Shown: positions 23,601 to 33,999 of the stretch, in pieces
Layout of the letters: the number at the start of each line of letters is the position of its first letter
How positions within the stretch are numbered: position 1 is the stretch's first letter
DNA from: Monocercomonoides exilis
Lineage: Eukaryota > Preaxostyla > Oxymonadida > Polymastigidae
Reading direction: 5' to 3'
Assembly (NCBI GenBank): GCA_001643675.2
Contig: LSRY02000045.1
Span: 51,001 to 115,000 of the forward strand
DNA length: 64,000 bases
Made by a program: the position numbers and the translations under genes
The notes under the pieces: generated by a model
What the model saw: the letters and a program-made list of their open reading frames with translations, nothing else
The model's database searches: none
Told to the model about the DNA's origin: nothing

Positions 23601-24549
23601 TCTGAAAGAGGGAGAAGCAGTCTTCGTCTTCGACTTCAAAGAGAAATGGAAACTCCCCATCAGAAAAAATCAACTTCAACAAGAATTCTTTAATTACCAA
23701 CAAGTTTCTCAATTCACAATCATCTCTCTTCAAAAAATTAATAATCAACAAATAAAAAGAACTTTCAACTTCTTCTCCGACTGCCTCTCAAATGATCACA
23801 GATTTGTTATTGAGTGTCTGGAATCTGTGATCAAAAGACACTTCTTCTCAGACACTCACACTTTTAAGTTCTTCTGTGATTCGGGTCCACACAACCGAAA
23901 TCGCTTCCTCCTTCACTTCATTCTCTCCAAACAATCCAAACTTCTCAAAAAGAAAAATACACAACTCAACTTCTTCGCTGAGCACCACGGAAAGAATATT
24001 TGTGATAGTGAATTTGGTGCATTAGTTAATTCTATCGACAACAATCTTTCAACTGAACACATCGCTTCACTTCATGACTTAATCAACTTCTTCGAAAGCA
24101 ATATGAATGTTTCGACATCTGTTTCATCATCATCACAATTTAATGTTTTTGAATCATCCTCATCAAGCAACTCCCCATCGTCATCATCTATCAAGGAGTG
24201 TGTGCATGAGAGGTACTTTGAAGAGTATGTACCATCTCAGCAAATTTCATGGCCTTCACTGTCAGTCCCTCACATGAAGGACTACTTATTCTTTGAGCGC
24301 AAGGGCTCATTTGTCTGTGCATCTGCTGTTGGATATCTTCCTCAACGCTCTCTGGTTGCACTCGAATCTTCAACAATGAAAGAAAAAGTTCAACGTTCAA
24401 GAAAGTCATTTCACTCTGATATCACATCATCTAACTCTTCTCTTCTTTCTCAATCTTCTCAAGATCTTCTTTCAAGAAGATTTGATCTTCTTCTTGACTC
24501 TTCATCTTTAAATGAATCTCAAAATTGTATTAATGGTGTTCCTTTTTAA
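20607..24549 (+). CDS. Poly-Ser / USP protease / DDE-transposase-like fusion protein, three exons
   Basis: Exons 20607-20772, 20874-21104 and 21188-24549 join in phase (introns of 101 and 83 nt with GT...AG ends) to give 1,252 codons. After a poorly conserved N-terminus and a Ser/Pro tract (residues about 265-350) comes a USP domain: GNTCYLAS with Cys467, a QQQNVSEAF block, two CxxC pairs, and GHYIAV with His707 followed by an Asp-rich strand. The C-terminal part has a CGMC motif, then FVFDFKEKW (Asp948), FFCDSGPHNRN (Asp1030), and FFAEHHGKNICDSEFG (Glu1064, Asp1072, Glu1074). This D-D-E arrangement and the HGK signature resemble eukaryotic DDE transposases, from memory of motif style only. 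TAA 24547-24549 would be read as Gln in this genome, extending the frame to TGA 24604-24606. Confidence 0.75.
20773..20873 (+). other. Intron 1 of the element copy 2 gene
   Basis: GTATCG donor and CTTAG acceptor, 101 nt, phase 1. It restores the frame from the D-V-D-S exon to the exon homologous to the copy 1 N-terminus. Confidence 0.7.
21105..21187 (+). other. Intron 2 of the element copy 2 gene
   Basis: GTTTGT donor, T-rich tract and AAG acceptor, 83 nt, phase 1. The spliced reading gives G-L-Y-E, matching S-L-Y-D in copy 1. Confidence 0.75.
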
Positions 24550-24553
24550 GAAA

Positions 24554-24691
24554 CTAGTTGTTGTGTATGCTTAGCTGGCACTCTATCGGAAGGGTGCTGG
24601 ACATGACTGTTCGTATTAGATATTGCAGCCTTCGGGCTGCTTTATCCGGACCTGGATACGACGAACAGCCTCCCAGGTACACAACAGTTAG
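24554..24691 (+). ncRNA. Candidate structured RNA just after the fusion gene
   Basis: A GC-richer island folds by eye into a closed multi-branched structure. The closing stem is 24554-24567 with 24678-24691 (14 pairs, two of them G-U). Inside are a hairpin 24575-24584 with 24591-24600, an 8-bp stem 24607-24614 with 24661-24668, a perfect 6-bp hairpin with a TTCG tetraloop (24625-24640), and a small hairpin 24643-24658. It matches no RNA family I recognise: not tRNA, 5S, U snRNA, or a hammerhead core. It could be a 3'-UTR structure, a ribozyme or a transposition signal. Confidence 0.5.
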
Positions 24692-25484
24692 AATCCGATT
24701 GTTTTCTTACTGTTTCTGTCCCAATAATGTCCCTATTTTCACTTGGTAATAGTCCCGAAATATATTTTAATATGTCTAAATAGAGATTCATTTTTTGATG
24801 GGTGTTGTGAAGAGTTTCAATGATTTTTGGATCAGATTTTAGGAAATGAGAATAGCTGAGAGTGTGAAGTGATGTTTCATCACTGTGTCTGCCTATTTTC
24901 TCTGTTGAATTTGATCTTTTTGAGTAAGGACAAGAGTTATATCAGAAAGGGTGGAGAAGGTGGAAAACAAAGGATTAACAGTCAAATTTGTTTTTGCACC
25001 TAAAGTATTTGTATTCTTTTGTGCTTTGAATTGACTATGACACCATGTTTTTGTTGATATAGTAATGCTTTTTATTGAATCTTTTATTGTTCATATAAAT
25101 TGATATTGAACTGACAATTGGGGAATGTTTTGCTGTTAATGTGGTAAAAACATATTCCTTTGAGCGTGATGCAACAAGAAAAGAAACTTATTTGTTGTTT
25201 TCTATTTTCAAGATGATTAATACAATGAAGTGTTAATGTTATTTATGTGTTATTTTGTTTTATGATTGTTATCAAATTAGCAATGTATTTATTTTTCTGT
25301 TTTTCTTATCACTGAATATTCATCAACTGTTGTTGAAACTCAACAATGAAGATATTGATATCAAAACAGTTATATATTGAATAGAAGAATAATAATAAGC
25401 ATGTTCATTCAAAAATAAAACATTTTTTAAGAGACAAAAATTTCTATGATATTTTTCTGATATGAGGTGTTAATTCAATGAAAT

Positions 25485-25760
25485 ATGAAAAAATTAATTT
25501 TCACCTCATTTGAACTAACAAAATTTAATCACGATTTTCTGATGACTTGAAAGCATTATTAAAGCAATAATATTCACAAATTAAATGAATAATATTCAAA
25601 CAAATATCACATTCCCAAAATTAATGATCATAATAAAACCAAATTATTTGTGCATTTTGGTCAACATTGAAAGTCACTTTTTCTGTACTTTACAAGCTGA
25701 AAATATCATTTTATGCTGTTTTAAGCAAAAAAATAAAATGACCAAAACGTCCATGATCTT
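25485..25760 (-). repeat. Right terminal inverted repeat of element copy 2
   Basis: Reverse complement of the left arm with few differences. It ends CCATGATCTT at 25760. Confidence 0.85.
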
Positions 25761-25786
25761 ATTAATATATTTTAAAACATTCTAAA

Positions 25787-25928
25787 TTCTTGATCATAAG
25801 TTAACCAAATTATTTGTGCGTTTTGGGCAAAAGTGGAGGAGGACTTTTCAACACCAGATAGTTGTTAAATATCATTTTATGTTGTTTCGAGCAAAAAAAA
25901 TGAAATGCCCACAACGCCATGATCTTTT
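25787..25928 (-). mobile_element. Solo terminus of the USP element family
   Basis: Carries the same terminal signature (GCCATGATCTTT at the outer end, and an AAATTATTTGTGCGTTTTGG block inside) in the orientation of a right end, 26 bp from copy 2. It is a relic or part of a nested or tandem insertion. Confidence 0.65.
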
Positions 25929-26186
25929 CAATTTATAAAATATTTTTAAGTGAAATGAAGAAAGATTATCAATTTGAAGATATTGCATGCAATTGATGAA
26001 TATTTGATTTGACCGTTTAAAAAATATATTGTTAGCTTGCAAAATATATAAGAAGTGTGCTTTTTTTTCGTGTGTTCACTCCAATTATTTCTTCATTTGA
26101 ACAATTCATTTTCTGATTATCTCAATTTCTAATTTTATTTGTATTTTATGAAAACAGTTCAGCATTTATCTTTTTTTTGAAAAAAG

Positions 26187-27876
26187 GTGCGCATTATTTC
26201 AATGAGTTTAATGGAACACCTTTCTGAAAAAACTGCTTTTTCTTTTTGTGTTGTTTGTTGTTCAAAGGGCTTTTCACTCTCTTTGATTATCATCATTAAC
26301 AACAACAACCAACCCCAAATTATCAACAAGGGAATCGCTTTAAAAACTTCTGTAAATGCTTCTCCATCCAATCATCATTCATCAGGCTCGAAGGAGTTGG
26401 CTGATTCAAAAATTCACTGAACCGAAAACAATGCTAAGTTTCACGGTTTATGTGAAACACAAAACATCCACAAGATCATAAAGAAGTTTCTCGAGATCAC
26501 ATACGAAAATGAGAAGATCATACAAGCGTGATCATGCAAATTCAAGTGAAGATCGCCAGAACACCAAAATCTACTGGATCTGATAGAATTCAAAGAGCAG
26601 TGAAATAATATTGTTCTTCATCTGTTTCATTGTCTTTTTCCTCCACCTCCTCTTATTCTTTTTCGTTATCGTTTTTGTCATCTTTGATATTTTTCTCTTC
26701 ATCAAAGTGGGATTAGATGTGAAAGCCGCCTCCACTGTTGGAAAAAGACATGTATTACAAGCACAACTCCATCGCAACTTTCTTTTTTCAATTTTTTTTA
26801 TTCCAACATTTTTTAAGGGAGCATACTCAAAAACCGCAGAGGCTATAGGCATATCTGCGTACGACAGGAGGATCAATCCAAAGAGAAAAGCGTCAAAGGA
26901 ATTTTACTGGAAGGGCAGCTGCTGGAGACTGTGTGCTTCTTGCAGAGCGAAATAAAGCGCGTTGATTTTTCTCAGTTGGTAAAGGGGAAAGCAGAATTCG
27001 AAAGACAAACTTCATATTTTGCACTCAAATCAAGTTTGTGTTCATACGCGATTTCTGATCGGGTCTACAATTTCTACGATCACGAAAGAGTGTTCATGAG
27101 CCCATATGACGAAATGACTGCGATACAACGTTCTGTTTCAAATGAGCCTTGCCTGACTGACACGGAACCCTCTGTCATTTCTTCAGAGCCCCAAAAAAGA
27201 ATTAGAATAAGTTGTAGATTCGAAAAGAGAAGCGTTGAGACAACAATCCACAAGCTCATTGCAGAATCTTCCAATCTGCAAGAGGTTGAGTTGACTGTGC
27301 CGTTTGCATGGCATGAAAGCCCTGAGCCGCTCGATGAGTTACTCGCTCAAACATCGAAAGAGAATGCAACAGCATAAAATGCGTTGCCTTTTGCATCATT
27401 ATTATCAACAGCATCTACTGTTTCCTCGGAGCCCGGTTCTGCATCCTCCTCCTGCCTCTATTCCTCCTCACTGTAGCAGCAGCTTGTCTCCTCTCTCTGT
27501 CTTCTTTATGATGATGATCACGCTTCTCTACTACTCTTCAAAGCAACACTAGCTGGAAGCCTGGGGTGCACTCAAAAATTGTCTGCTACACGCGCTGAAA
27601 AAAAACGAGCAATGTTCGACTGCTTTTGTCTTAAGCGAATATCCTTTATCTTCTTTTTGTTCATTCGTCTGGGCAGTTTTCATAGAAGGAAAAGATATGG
27701 CCGGACCTTCTGAGATATGCGTGAAGCTCTGAGTTCTCACTGAGATGTGCGTGAAACAGCTTGAGCGCATCCAGTTCCCCAACAACGAGCACGAATTTGA
27801 AGGCTGGCTGAACGTTGTGACTGTTTGGTGTTATTCGTCATCTTCTTCTTCCTCTTCTTCTGCATCTTTTTCCTGA
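26187..27876 (+). CDS. Unassigned host gene with TAA and TAG sense codons
   Basis: The clearest coding runs from about 26.83 kb to TGA 27711-27713 in one frame. It crosses TAA 27375-27377 and TAG 27474-27476; the TAG is followed by CAG CAG, giving a natural Gln run. A further in-character piece with ATG 27745 and TGA 27874-27876 ends in poly-Ser and may be a last exon. Upstream, 26187-26420 (Asn-rich) ends in TGA and may be a first exon. A hydrophobic plus-strand segment near 26.61-26.72 kb lies in another frame. Intron joins are not fixed. No domain is recognised. Confidence 0.5.
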
Positions 27877-28197
27877 AACATCTTGCGTAATCAACGGCGG
27901 TTGTGTGAGGATCGTTCATTTCCCTTGAGTAATCTTCTGCGTTTCTTCCTCATGCTGTTCAAGTTATTCTGACTGCTGCTGCTGGATCTTATTTAAATAG
28001 GCGAAATGAGAATAATTCGGTTAACGACAGCTGCTGTGGTTCTGTGCGAAACGGCAATGTGAGAGATATTACAAACGTGTGAAATGATCTGGTCGTTGTA
28101 AGGCGATTCAGAAGGACGGAAAAGAGTGGAAGAAAACAATCTGTTAATCACAAAGGATTCACAATTGGAGATGGAGTACGATTGTTGATGTGGGTTG

Positions 28198-29367
28198 GAG
28201 GTTAAGGAGAAGAATGAAATGGAAAAAGATGCGGTAAATGTGAAGAGTGAGAAAGAGACTTTTGAAGGAGGAATGGATGAAGTCAATAGCAGAATGAATA
28301 CAGAAAAAGAGGAGGCTGAAGTTAACGTTGTTGATGGATTTGATTTTGACATAGGAATGGAGAATAACGAGATTGAGAATGAGAGAGAAGGAGAGATGAA
28401 TGTTGAAAGCGGAAAAGTTGAAAAGAAAGGAAAAGAAGTGAAAGAAAGATACAAAAATTTTTTTCGTCAAAAGGATAGATGAAATGAATAAAAGAAGAAG
28501 AGAAAGAAGAAGAAGAAGAAGAAAGCACAAACCCACTGTAATAAGCCACAAAGATCTGATGCAGATTCTCAGTGCGTTGATAAAAAATCACCTGGATGTG
28601 ACAACTCAGTCGCTGAACAATAAGAAAAAGCCATATTTTTCAGCTTTTTTGTGCAATATCAGCAAGAATTAATAAACCAAGCACATCTCAAGTTAAAGAA
28701 GGTTGTTCTTCTGGTTTGGTGAAGCTGTTGGATGAAAATTTATCCAAAATTGTGAACGCAGTCACGGAAGAAAAAGAAGAGGAGGAAGAGGAAGTTGGAA
28801 ATGGTAATAAAAATAAGATGAAAGACGTCAAAGGTGTGGAAGAGAATGGAAGTTGTCTGATGTGCAGCGCAAGAATCGCTGGTTTCATAATTGTTTATGT
28901 TTAAGATGGGAAAGAATTTGGTTCGACCTTCTCTTTTTCTTTGCTACAATATTAGAGTTCATCATCATCATCTTCTTCAACTTCTTCCTCTTCCTCTTCC
29001 TCTTCCTCTTCCTCTTCCTCTTCCAATTCTTCATTCACTCAATATCTTTCTCCTTCCTCTTCCTCTTCCTCTTCTTCAACCTCTTCTTCTTCTTCTTTTT
29101 TTTTTTTTCTTCTTCTTCTTCATCTTATTTTCCCCCAACCCCACTTACGATAAGCCATCAACTCCACCTCCCAGTGTCTGTCGTGCTTTGAACATTTCAA
29201 CGGTTGCCACTTCTCCTCTGGACACGCACCATCGCACAGCGCTGGCTGAATTGTGTTATCACTTTGGCCTCTGCTGCTCTGCTCCGTAGGATGCAGACGA
29301 TGCAAAGGATACGTTAAGAGTTATGAAGATCTCATCTAAACCTCTGCCACCTGAGAAGAAATTGTGA
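28198..29367 (+). CDS. Acidic and poly-Ser unassigned gene
   Basis: The first exon (to TGA 28480-28482) is Glu/Val/Asn-rich. After a likely TTTTTCAG acceptor near 28.64 kb, coding resumes with a short helix-prone region, an acidic run and a CxxC-like LMCSA block. It passes TAA 28902-28904 and TAG 28953-28955 into a poly-Ser tract. A frame slip occurs in the long T-run at about 29.1 kb. The downstream frame (PTYDKPSTPPP start) then passes TAG 29287-29289 and ends at TGA 29365-29367. The slip could be an assembly error in the homopolymer. Function unknown. Confidence 0.5.
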
Positions 29368-29483
29368 ACTTCTTCTGATTCTGCGTCTTCTTTGGAATTT
29401 GCTCCAGGATTTCGGCAACCCTCGGTTCCTTCTTTCTCTCATTCCTCGTCCTCTTCCCGCTTTGAAATCGTTGTTTTCTGCTT

Positions 29484-30091
29484 TATTGTGTTCCATTCAT
29501 CATCAGCTTCTTCTCCACCATCGCCTCCTCCTTTTTCTTTATTCTTATCATCATCATCACCACCATCAATGCATTCTGTGGCTTCGCTGAATGTGCATTT
29601 GAACTGTTTTCTTATTCCCCAGAGGCGTATTCCGCTCTGCTTCAGCACTTGGTAGGCTTCCGCGCTCCGGCTGTGCTAAATAAGGTGAATGAGGTGAATG
29701 GGCATATCACGAGAAATGGTGGTGGAAGAGGGAAGGAGCTGACAGGCACATTACGTTCATCTGCTCGCTTTATGATACCGCCAAGAAGCGAAGAGAGAGA
29801 AGTTCAAGTTCAAATGGATGAGGCAAGGAAGGCGGATTTCAGAAGCAAATTGAGCGCAGAGCAGAGGAAAGGGAGACAGCAGGAAGAGCCAAAGGCGAAG
29901 ACGAAGAAGAAGGAGAAAGACGAGTTTTGTACATCACAAATTGATGCATTAGACACAAGGCTTCCACAGGCTGTAATAGATAGGAGGAGGAAGGACAGGG
30001 GAAGAGAAGAAGGAGGTGATGAAAATGATGATGAACAGCAGCAGACATTTTACTCGTTCGACAACACACTCTCATCTGCCCAGCTGCACAC
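29484..30091 (+). CDS. Possible membrane-anchored charged protein
   Basis: The frame read from about 29.49 kb has a hydrophobic stretch (about 20 residues near 29.52-29.56 kb) fitting a transmembrane helix. It is followed by a Cys/Phe/Tyr segment and a long Lys/Glu/Arg/Gln-rich region to about 30.05 kb. The start is uncertain because a TGA lies near 29.46 kb; an intron acceptor is likely. The same frame stays open to TGA 30402, but beyond about 30.09 kb the opposite strand looks more protein-like, so the 3' end is provisional. Confidence 0.35.
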
Positions 30092-31500
30092 TCAAAACAT
30101 CACAGCCTCCTCAACCTTTGCTACTCCTCCTTTAATTGTTTCCACACACACAATTGTCAGCCCCTTCTGTTCTTGTTGGAACTCCGGAGAAGCCACCAAC
30201 TCCTTCATCTTCTGTAACAGACTCTTATTAGCTCTTACTGAAGTCGCTCTGAGCACAGAACATTTCCAACACCTCTTTTTCTCTTTTTGCTCAAATATTT
30301 TCATTCTTGCGGCTTTTTTTAAGTGCTGTTCTTGGGAAGAAGATATTTTGCAATCTGAAAATGCTTGGAAGCAGGAACATCCGGACCATAGGCGATGTAT
30401 TTGAGTGACAGTGAATTGTGCTGAACAACTGTGCATATGTTACAAGCGGATTCATGAAAGCGATGTTGAGTCCACCGGCATCGGAGCAGACGAAGTTGCT
30501 GTGGGAGAAGTGGTAATTCCAAACGGCAAGGCTGTTGTTTGTTAACTCACAGTTGTCGGCATGCGCGCAACTGCTGATCTTGGAGAGCAAGATGTTAATG
30601 AAGAAGGAATTCATCATTCTAAGGGAGCTTCATGACAAATTTGACGTTGAATAAGAAGAATAGCGCTGTCTGCTTTAATGGAGAGATCTGTTGCGAGAGA
30701 TTTTCAACGGAGTTGCCAAATCCAATGTCAAGCACGTGCAAGGCTGTGAAGTGCCGAAGAAGATATTGAAATAAGAGAGAAAAGATCGTACTGAAAGAAG
30801 TGGATGTGCTATTCTGAGAGAGAAAATAATTAGGAAGATGTCTGGAGGAATCCGTCGAAAATGCAAAAGACTCAGAAGTTGATTGAAGCAAAGGAGGAGT
30901 GGAAAGAGGAGTGGAATGAGATGAGGATGCAGTTGTTGTTTAATGCAATATCAGCGAGCGGGAAAATACAAAGTGAACAAAAACACGATTTTTCGAGTTA
31001 GACCAAATTCGAATATTGGATAGGCAATTTTGGAGGAAGATATGGATAAAAATTGCGGAGAAGGAGAAATAGAGGCCTAGCTGTGAGTAGCATAGCTTGG
31101 TGGAGGAGTCTGTGTCTTTGCAGAGGAATATCCTGTGGGTGCGGAAGAAAAGAAATGAAGGGCAGGATGTTAAAGTCGTGATCGTGATCGGTGTGAGAGG
31201 AATCAGAGCTTCAATTGGATGTGCTCGCAGCAAGAGAAGGTTGGGTGAACTCGATGGAAAAGAGGGACTCATCGATTTAGGCTGGGATATAGGAGCTCCG
31301 GAGAAAGAGTTCCTTTCCTCGGAAGGCGTCGCTCAAGACGAAGCGGACGTTGAGAACGGAGACAGGGATTGGAGGAGCTTTAGCGGAGACGATGCAGTCT
31401 TTAAAGAGGTCGTTTTCTTCGGTCGACATATCGCTCACATAGATGGTGAACACACACGTCTCAACAGCACATTCCATTGCACATTCGCTCTCAGCATTTC
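30092..31500 (-). CDS. Beta-helix-like gene with TAA/TAG sense codons
   Basis: The minus strand reads an acidic/hydrophobic start (FTIYVSDMSTEEND at about 31.4 kb). The piece from 31272 to 30619 then crosses TAA 30940-30942, TAG 30619-30621 and TAA 30595-30597 in a Ser/Leu/Gln context. A neighbouring frame at 30.3-30.6 kb has degenerate N-N-S-L/F repeats like beta-helix turns, and the last part is charged, ending at TGA 30092-30094. Joins between frames were not resolved. Likely surface-type protein; confidence is moderate because the opposite strand also has open frames. Confidence 0.4.
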
Positions 31501-31525
31501 ACATAAGAGCTGGCCCCTTGCATAA

Positions 31526-32282
31526 GAGCGTAATGTGGCCTTGTTTGCACATTCTCATCTTAATACTGTTCTTGATTCTGATTCAGGTTGCCTCAAAGCA
31601 GTTGAGTCGGTCAGAGCAGACGGGAAAACTGCCATGAGTGAAGAATCAATGGACAAAGTGAAAATGAATTGAAAGGATACAAGTACTGCAAAAGTGGATA
31701 TAGAAGAGATGTGGAGAAATAGTCCAGGCAAGGAGACAGCGAAGATGGAGTTGTTTAAATGAGTATACACCCTGCTTCTTCTTCAATCATCGCAAACGAA
31801 AGGAGTGTTTGCAGAGTCTGTATGGAAAATGAACAGCCAGATAAAAGATAAACTCAGCTTTCAAGCAAGTCTATGCGTAAGATGTGGATGATGGAGAATA
31901 AAAGAGAATTGCTGTTAAGCAAAACATTTTTAAGTGAAAAAAACAGAAATTTTCGTATTTCTTCTCATTTTCTTAATTTTTTCTTAGTTATTTTTTTAAC
32001 TTTGATCAATTTATTTAGAAAACTTCTACAAAGAATTAATTGTATTTTAATAATAATTCATTATAAATTGTTGTTTATCCAATAAATGTCTTGTATAACT
32101 ATCATATTTTTCTATGTGTAATTTTGAAAATTGTTCATTTTTTACTAAAGTTTAATGATCTTCATCAGCAATTTTTTAATTTCTTTTCAATAACATTAAT
32201 TCAAATTTTTCATTAAAGAAATTGATTTATCGAGTTTTGAAACAATCATTATTATGCTTTTCAAGCAAGATAACTAATATTT
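31526..32282. other. Intergenic stretch, increasingly AT-rich
   Basis: A plus-strand frame runs through TAA 31523-31525 to TGA 31670-31672, but it conflicts with the minus-strand gene upstream, so it is not called. The remainder holds nothing supported. Confidence 0.4.
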
Positions 32283-32621
32283 TGCTCTGTTTATTGAAGT
32301 TTCGATATTTTTTGAATAACTTTTTATGTTTTTTTCAAAATATGAAATAAAAACAATTGGAAACAAATTGAAATCAACAAATAAATAAAAGCAATAATAA
32401 TAAGAGCCAAATATTTGTGAGATCATCACTTTCTTTTTTCTTATCAACACCACCCTTAATGAAAAAATTTTTTGATCAAACGTCGGAATTTTTTATGATA
32501 TCAAAAAAAATCACCCATATAAACAAAATGATTTGAGATATTAAAACAACAAATATAAACTCAAATTAAATCATTCTATCGGACATAAATGAAGCATGAA
32601 TAAATAAGTGTAACGTTAAGG

Positions 32622-33884
32622 TTAAAGGTCTTTCTTTTCCAAAACCAGTGGCCAAATTTCATTCTCAACATTTGCTATTGTTCTTTGCACTTCTCTTTCC
32701 GTAATATCTTTGAAGGACTCAACAAGCACGGTAATAAAATGGTTTTCTCCTTTCCAGATGAAAGAGCTTTCTTCAGCTCTCTTTTTCCAAAAACCAAAAA
32801 CGTTTTCTGTTGGATTCAGTATAGGTGAATATGCGGCATTGCATAGCACATGATGGCCGGCTTCCGTAATAATTGCGTTTGTGTTAAGATGATGAATTGA
32901 AGCGTTGTCCATCATAATTACCGATGATCCATTAACTTTAATTGATAGCAAAAATCTTTTGATGTATGCCTCAAAGACTTCATGATTAATTGACCCCCTG
33001 ACAACTTCTGAATATCCCATTCCTGATTGGGATATAAATGTGATTGCCGTTAGGGACTGATGAACGGGCGGAGGAGGAATTAGAACCTTCTCTCCAACTG
33101 GGGACCATCCGTATTTTCTTACGCATTCCACATTCCAAGATGTTTCATCTATATAAAACACCATTTCACCATCCATTTGATAATTGTTAAGTTTTTCAAT
33201 AAATTTAATTCGGAGTATTTTGTTTTCTTCAGTATTTGCCGCTGCTTCTCTCTTTGTTATTCTTTTGAAGAAAAAGATTGGATATTTTTGGGTCTCTTTA
33301 TTTTTTTCTGTAAGAATACGGTAAATAGTTGATTTTCCAATCGGGCTTCCATGATTTGACAATTCTGATGCTATTTTCCTCACTGTATTCAAAGGATTCT
33401 GCTTCATTTTTTCTCGAATAACTGATTGATATTGTTCGTTTTCGACCTTTTTCTTTCTGCCTTTTTGATGTAGTGGAAGTGTAATGTCTCTTCCCGCCTT
33501 TAATTTCGATAAGTACCTGGCTGTAGTAATTGTTGTTAATGTGCACTCATTCGCGTACCATGTTTTGCTCTTCTCCTGACCATGGATTTGAAAAAGATTA
33601 GATAACTTCCTTCTTTTCGCATCAGTTGCATTAGTATTAGGATTTTTTATTTTTTGATTCTCATGAATTCCAACATTTCTCAGATCTTCTATTTTCTTTC
33701 TTCTTTCTTCCTCTGCTCTCATTGCTGCTCTCATTTTTATAGTTTGATGAATTCGTTCTTCCAAAGGATGAACAGCAGGCAAAGAAACTGCACTAACTCT
33801 GAACTCTGAAACGCTTGGAACTGATTCTATTATTTTCTTTCTCTTTTCGACCGTTCTAGCATCCAATAATAGAATATTTTCCAT
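32622..33884 (-). CDS. IS630/Tc1/mariner-family transposase
   Basis: 420 codons from ATG 33884. The N-terminal half has a helix-turn-helix-like region with a Lys/Arg-rich linker (KGRKKK). The catalytic core has FYIDETSW (first Asp), IMMDNASIHH (second Asp) and YSPILNPTENVFGFWKK (Glu), with 33 residues between the second Asp and the Glu, the classic DDE layout of this superfamily. It cuts and pastes the element at TA sites. The frame has no internal TAA/TAG and ends with TAA. Under the glutamine code it would run 17 codons more to TGA near 32.57 kb. The matching upstream end is at 33891-33999 and a solo copy lies at 1135-1243. Confidence 0.9.
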   Translation of the reverse strand: MENILLLDARTVEKRKKIIESVPSVSEFRVSAVSLPAVHPLEERIHQTIKMRAAMRAEEERRKKIEDLRNVGIHENQKIKNPNTNATDAKRRKLSNLFQIHGQEKSKTWYANECTLTTITTARYLSKLKAGRDITLPLHQKGRKKKVENEQYQSVIREKMKQNPLNTVRKIASELSNHGSPIGKSTIYRILTEKNKETQKYPIFFFKRITKREAAANTEENKILRIKFIEKLNNYQMDGEMVFYIDETSWNVECVRKYGWSPVGEKVLIPPPPVHQSLTAITFISQSGMGYSEVVRGSINHEVFEAYIKRFLLSIKVNGSSVIMMDNASIHHLNTNAIITEAGHHVLCNAAYSPILNPTENVFGFWKKRAEESSFIWKGENHFITVLVESFKDITEREVQRTIANVENEIWPLVLEKKDL

Positions 33885-33890
33885 GTTGTG

Positions 33891-33999
33891 AAAATGTTAA
33901 TAATGACGAAAGGCGAATGTGGGAAATTTATTTTATATTTATTGCGGGATGCTCAACATTAAAAAAGGACAGATCAACATTTTTTTGTTACAGACTGTA
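33891..33999 (-). repeat. Tc1/mariner terminal region next to the transposase start
   Basis: Ends in the TA at 33998-33999, read inward as TA-CAGTCTGTAAC, and matches the solo copy at 1135-1243. Confidence 0.7.

Larger units (their letters stand above)
20179..25760. mobile_element. USP-transposase TIR element, copy 2 (putative autonomous)
   Basis: A 5,582-bp unit bounded by inverted repeats of about 275 bp that are nearly identical: left 20179-20455, right 25485-25760, both starting AAAGATCATGG when read inward. Inside lie one intron-containing gene on the plus strand and, immediately after it, a strongly paired RNA candidate. Copy 1 (9589-14050) and the solo terminus at 25787-25928 share the ends. 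The high identity of the arms suggests recent mobility. No clear target duplication was seen next to the termini. Confidence 0.8.

Noticed and set aside
24554-24691. tRNA, 5S rRNA, U snRNA or hammerhead ribozyme
   Set aside because: No T-loop, no A/B-box arrangement, no conserved snRNA or hammerhead core was seen.
20179-25760. Polinton/Maverick element
   Set aside because: Too small, with no polymerase, integrase of retroviral type, ATPase or capsid genes; only the single fusion gene is present.
31097-31672. Plus-strand frame running through TAA to TGA
   Set aside because: The overlapping minus-strand frame has comparable composition and links to further beta-helix-like coding; only one can be real and I favour the minus strand.
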